DNA from: Modestobacter marinus
GTDB taxonomy: Bacteria > Actinomycetota > Actinomycetes > Mycobacteriales > Geodermatophilaceae
Assembly (NCBI RefSeq): GCF_011758655.1
Contig: NZ_JAAMPA010000002.1
Coordinates: 992,001-1,056,000 of the forward strand
Direction: 5' to 3'
DNA length: 64,000 nt
Shown piece after piece: positions 61,191 through 64,000 of this stretch (position 1 is the first letter of the stretch; every line of letters begins with the position of its first letter). The translations under genes were made by a program, and so were the position numbers. The notes beneath the pieces were generated by a model, which was not told where the DNA came from, ran no database searches, and saw only the letters and a list, made by a program, of their open reading frames with translations.

Positions 61191-62465
61191 TCAGCGCAGT
61201 CCGAAGACCGACAGGGTGCCGTCGTCCTCGTTGCTGGTCACGAACAGGCCACGCGAGGGGATGGCGAGCAGCCCCTCGGGTGCGTCTCCGACGGGCAGCA
61301 CCTGGCGCAGCTCCGGGGCCGCGTCCCGGTCGGTGTCGTAGACCAGGACGGCGTCACCGCGCTCGGCGCCGATGAAGGTGTAGTCGACGCCCCGGATGCG
61401 GGCCACCTCGGCGCCCTCGAACTCCGCGCCCTTGTCGTCGCTGCGCCCGTCGGGGTACGCGCCGGCAGCGGCGAGCGCCCGCTCGGCGGAGCCGCCGCTG
61501 CTGTAGAGCACGGCGCCGTCCTGGGCGAACACCGTCCAGCCGCGGCCGCCGCTGGGCTCCTCGGCCAGGTCACCCTCGTCGGCGGTGACCAGGTTGCCGC
61601 GCAGCGTCCACTGCACCGTGTCCGGCTCGCGGGGTGCGACCAGCGGGTCGTCGAAGGCGACGACGTCGTCGTCGGCGGTGTCGGCGTCGGCGCGGGTGAC
61701 CGTGCCGGCGGAGAAGGAGCTCACCACCCGGCGGCGGGCCAGGTCGACCAGCGCGACGGCGTTGTTCTCCTGGAGGGTGACGGCGGCGATGTCCCGGCCG
61801 TCGACGTCGACGTACTCCGGCTCCGGGTCCGCGGCGAACAGCGCGCCGGGCAGGCCGGTCAGCTCGACCCGGCCGACGGTCCACGCGCCGACCGGGCCAC
61901 GGAGGTCGACCACGGAGAGGAAGCCGGCCGGCAGCTGCGGCAGGCCCCCCTCCACGTCGCCGACCTCGATGTCCTCGTCGCGCTGGTTCTCGATGGCGAT
62001 GGCCGCGAAGACGCCGCTGGGGCCGATGTCGATCGAGTCGGGCTGCCCGCTCAGGTCGATGGTGCGCACGACGGCGCGCCGCGGCAGGTCGACGACCGCC
62101 AGGTGACCCGAGGGGCGGGTCAGGTCGGTGGTGGTGTCGACCGCGACCAGGGCGTACCGCGCGCTGGGCGTGATGGTCACCGAGGTCGGCGAGCCGCCCA
62201 CGTCGACCACGCCGCGCTGGCGGGGTGCGCTGGGGTCGCTCAGGTCGACCAGCCCGACCCGGCCGAGCTCGGAGTCGGTGTAGACGACCGTCCGCCCGTC
62301 CGGCGTGGCGGAGATGATCTCGGCCACCTCGCCGGTCACCGCGAAGGTGGCCAGCGGCGCGAAGGTGCGCGGCGGGGCGGCGGCGGCGGGGCCCGCGGCG
62401 GCGAGCAGGGCCAGGGCGCCCAGGGAGAGCACGGCGGTGACGGGACGGAGCGGACGACGGAGCAC
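61191..62465 (-). CDS. Secreted beta-propeller protein (YncE/choice-of-anchor-like)
   Basis: This 424-residue exported protein has a signal peptide (about 1-29, LALLAAAGPAAAAPP) and repeating blades such as AEIISATPDGRTVVYTDSELGRVGLVDLSD, SVTITPSARYALVAVDTT and YTFIGAERGDAVLVYD, the pattern of YncE-like or choice-of-anchor propellers. 'EPEYVDVDGRDIAAVTLQENNAVALVDL' resembles secreted phytase-like/LVIVD proteins. No catalytic site is evident, and function is unknown. The GTG is preceded by GAGGTGG close to the start. It is in a single-gene unit convergent with the diiron gene. Confidence 0.8.
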   Translation of the reverse strand: MLRRPLRPVTAVLSLGALALLAAAGPAAAAPPRTFAPLATFAVTGEVAEIISATPDGRTVVYTDSELGRVGLVDLSDPSAPRQRGVVDVGGSPTSVTITPSARYALVAVDTTTDLTRPSGHLAVVDLPRRAVVRTIDLSGQPDSIDIGPSGVFAAIAIENQRDEDIEVGDVEGGLPQLPAGFLSVVDLRGPVGAWTVGRVELTGLPGALFAADPEPEYVDVDGRDIAAVTLQENNAVALVDLARRRVVSSFSAGTVTRADADTADDDVVAFDDPLVAPREPDTVQWTLRGNLVTADEGDLAEEPSGGRGWTVFAQDGAVLYSSGGSAERALAAAGAYPDGRSDDKGAEFEGAEVARIRGVDYTFIGAERGDAVLVYDTDRDAAPELRQVLPVGDAPEGLLAIPSRGLFVTSNEDDGTLSVFGLR

Positions 62466-62572
62466 GGGCCACCTCGGGTGTTCGGGTCAGGGTCTCCGAT
62501 GACCTTGGTGCGCCCGGACGGCCGGCAGGTGGCCCGCCGGCGAACGCACCGTGACCCCGGGGTGGCGTCCGC

Positions 62573-62935
62573 TCAGGCCGGGGGCCGGTGCCCGTCGTCG
62601 GACTCGCGGCCGGCCTCCTGGAACAGCCGGGCAGCCGGCCGGGGGCGGGACGGCGCACTGCCGGAGTGGAAGCCGGCGCGCTTGTGGGTGCCGTCGCAGA
62701 AGGGCTTGATCCCCGACTTCCCGCACCGGCACAGCGCGACCGTCCGGCGGCCCGGGTCGATCTCCTGGCCGTCGGTGTCGACCAGCCGGAAGTCGCCGCG
62801 GACGATCAGCGGGCCGTCCCGATAGGGCGTGATGGTCGCCGTCGGCTCGTCGGCCGGGGGCTCCTCGCGCACCCGGGCGTCGGTCACGTCGGCGGGGTCG
62901 TCGGACACGGGGACCGGGCTCTCATCGGTGGGCAC
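62573..62935 (-). CDS. CDGSH-type iron-sulfur protein
   Basis: This 120-residue protein carries the CDGSH 2Fe-2S motif CRCGKSGIKPFCDGTHK with the C-x-C-x9-C-x3-H ligand set, preceded by a conserved strand region (TITPYRDGPLIVRGDFRLVDTDGQEI). Such proteins transfer electrons or clusters. The N-terminal 40 residues are acidic and disordered. GTG 62935 follows a weak -10-like CACCAT by 6 nt; an in-frame TTG further upstream would add 11 residues. It lies downstream of glnE in the same direction, 116 bp away. Confidence 0.87.
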   Translation of the reverse strand: MPTDESPVPVSDDPADVTDARVREEPPADEPTATITPYRDGPLIVRGDFRLVDTDGQEIDPGRRTVALCRCGKSGIKPFCDGTHKRAGFHSGSAPSRPRPAARLFQEAGRESDDGHRPPA

Positions 62936-63051
62936 CGGTCGATGGTGCCCGGGACCGGTCGTGCTCAACCGACCGCCCCGCCCGCCGGGCGTCCAGCCGC
63001 TCGGCCCGGCCGACGGGCGGCTCCCCGCCCGGGCCCTCGCGGCCGGAGTGC

Positions 63052-64000
63052 TCAGCCCTCGTCGGTCCGGCCGTAGAAGACGTGCTCCACGACCGTGCGC
63101 GCGTGCCGGGTGACCCGCCGTACTCGTCCAGGAACTGCCCGGCGTCGGTCTCCGGCCCGTACCCGCAGGCCCGGGCCACCCCGCTCAGCTCCAGCCCCTG
63201 CCGGGGCAGCTGGTCACCCGGCCGGCCCCGGACCAGGAAGACGGCGTTGCGCGCCCGGCTGGCCAGCTCCCACGCCGCCCGCAGCGCGTCCCGCTGCTCG
63301 GTTCCAGCAGGCCCGCCTCCGCCAGCGCGGCCAGGGCCGGCACCGTGCCGGTGACCCGCAGCCCCGGGTGCGCCGCGGCGTGCTGGAGCTGCAGCAGCTG
63401 CGCGGTCCACTCCACGTCGGCCAGCCCGCCCCGGCCCAGCTTGGTGTGCGTGGCCGGGTCGGCGCCCCGGGGCAGCCGCTCGCTGTCCACCCGGGCCTTG
63501 ACCCGGCGGATCTCGGCCACCTGCTCGGCCGACAGCCCCTCGCCGGGTACCGGAGCGGGTCGACCGAGGGCGACGAACTCCCGGCCCAGCGCCTCGTCGC
63601 CGGCCCACCGCTCGGCACGCAGCAGGGCCTGCACCTCCCAGGTGGACACCCAGTCGCTCGTAGTACTCGGCGAAGGCGCTGCAGGCTCCGCGACAATCGC
63701 GCCCTGCCGCCCTCGGGGCGCAGGTTGGCGTCCACCTCGAAGGGCCGGGTCGGGCGCGGGGTTCGCTCAGCAGCCGGCGCAGCGCGTGCGCGATGGCGGT
63801 GGCGGCCGAGGTGGCCCGCCCCTCGTCCCCGCCCGGCGACGACGGTGCACGAACAGGGACGTCGGCGGTCCGAGCCGTAGCCCATCTCCGGCGCCGCCCA
63901 GCCGGCCCATCCCGATGACCGCCACGTCGACCGGGACGTCGTTCCACCGCCAGCCCGGTCTCGGCGGCCCAGCTGCGCACGGCGGCGTCCAGACCGGCGC
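63052..64000 (-). pseudogene. glnE: glnE C-terminal region, multiply frameshifted (partial; possible sequencing errors)
   Basis: This stretch encodes the C-terminal adenylyltransferase part of GlnE, which modifies GlnA, but the frame breaks at least five or six times. Recognisable pieces in different frames are VAVIGMGRLGGAG, MGYGSD, FEVDANLRPEG, FAEYYER, VSTWEVQALLRAERWAGDEAL, IRRVKARVDSERLPRGADPATHTKLGRGGLADVEW, DALRAAWELASRARNAVFLVRGRPGDQLP and the end HVFYGRTDEG with TGA at 63052. Single-base changes near 63120, 63300, 63655 and 63680 would restore the reading. The intact 110-residue stretch between breaks, and the normal third-position GC, suggest sequence errors near a contig end rather than old decay. 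An intact glnE is expected because glnA keeps its modification tyrosine. Confidence 0.8.

Overview
The window is very GC-rich, densely packed bacterial chromosome with GTG starts, many one- to four-base stop/start overlaps and F420, Rieske/cytochrome bcc, GlnE/GlnR-type and PimB-type genes. This points to an actinomycete, most likely a member of the Geodermatophilaceae (Blastococcus/Modestobacter/Geodermatophilus-like); the family assignment is inference. Gene content and order follow, with insertions, the conserved block known in Mycobacterium tuberculosis as roughly Rv2184c-Rv2221c: ArsA-like ATPase, SRPBCC protein, fadD15, pimB, NlpC/P60, DnaQ-UvrC-like nuclease, trpD, ctaE-qcrCAB, ctaC/ctaF, asnB, an IscA-type protein, a DUF3043 protein, gcvT, pepA, dlaT, a TIGR01777 epimerase, lipB, lipA, a DUF4191 protein, an RDD protein, glnA and glnE.

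Layout. 1-9.1 kb: ROK glucokinase (cut by the left edge), a zinc-knuckle/repeat protein, ArsA-like ATPase and SRPBCC protein in one minus-strand operon, then acyl-CoA synthetase, PimB-type mannosyltransferase, M48 protease and a secreted NlpC/P60 peptidase. 9.1-21.2 kb: DEDD exonuclease/GIY-YIG protein, trpD with a receiver-like partner, and the respiratory block ctaE-qcrC-qcrA-qcrB facing ctaC-ctaF across a 1.36-kb gene-free repeat island. 21.2-29.5 kb: asnB, a lipoprotein, an IscA-type carrier, small membrane proteins, an aldo/keto reductase, a DUF3618/YihY pair and gcvT. 29.5-40.6 kb: leucyl aminopeptidase, lipoamide dehydrogenase, the two-lipoyl-domain E2 acyltransferase, an epimerase, a second repeat island, a transmembrane kinase, a flavin oxidase and lipB. 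40.6-47.2 kb: an insertion relative to the mycobacterial order carrying leuS, a CDP-glycerol glycerophosphotransferase/nucleotidyltransferase pair and an F420-type oxidoreductase. 47.2-54.4 kb: a helical membrane protein, lipA, DUF4191, an XRE regulator, RDD and glnA. 54.4-64 kb: EAL signalling protein, hydrolase, a two-repeat AMIN-like secreted protein, a soluble GAF chemoreceptor-like protein, a heme-oxygenase-like protein, a secreted beta-propeller, a CDGSH iron-sulfur protein and the broken 3' part of glnE.

How the genes work together: lipB and lipA make the lipoyl cofactor used by the E2 protein, whose lipoyl arm lpdA reoxidises; gcvT belongs to the glycine cleavage system that uses the same cofactor. 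QcrCAB with CtaC/E/F are parts of the bcc-aa3 supercomplex. glnA (with an adenylylation tyrosine), glnE and a four-half-site GlnR box describe nitrogen control.

The most interesting regulatory signals are (i) an apparent leucine attenuator in front of leuS: a leaderless 11-residue peptide with three consecutive Leu codons followed by competing hairpins and a T5 terminator; (ii) at least 18 starts placed 6-7 nt after a -10 box with no ribosome-binding site, i.e. leaderless transcripts; (iii) a GlnR operator at glnA; and (iv) imperfect tandem-repeat islands at the 3' ends of two convergent gene pairs. The last ~0.95 kb holds several frame breaks in glnE, which look more like sequence errors at a contig edge than real decay. 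No tRNA, rRNA, CRISPR array or insertion sequence was seen.
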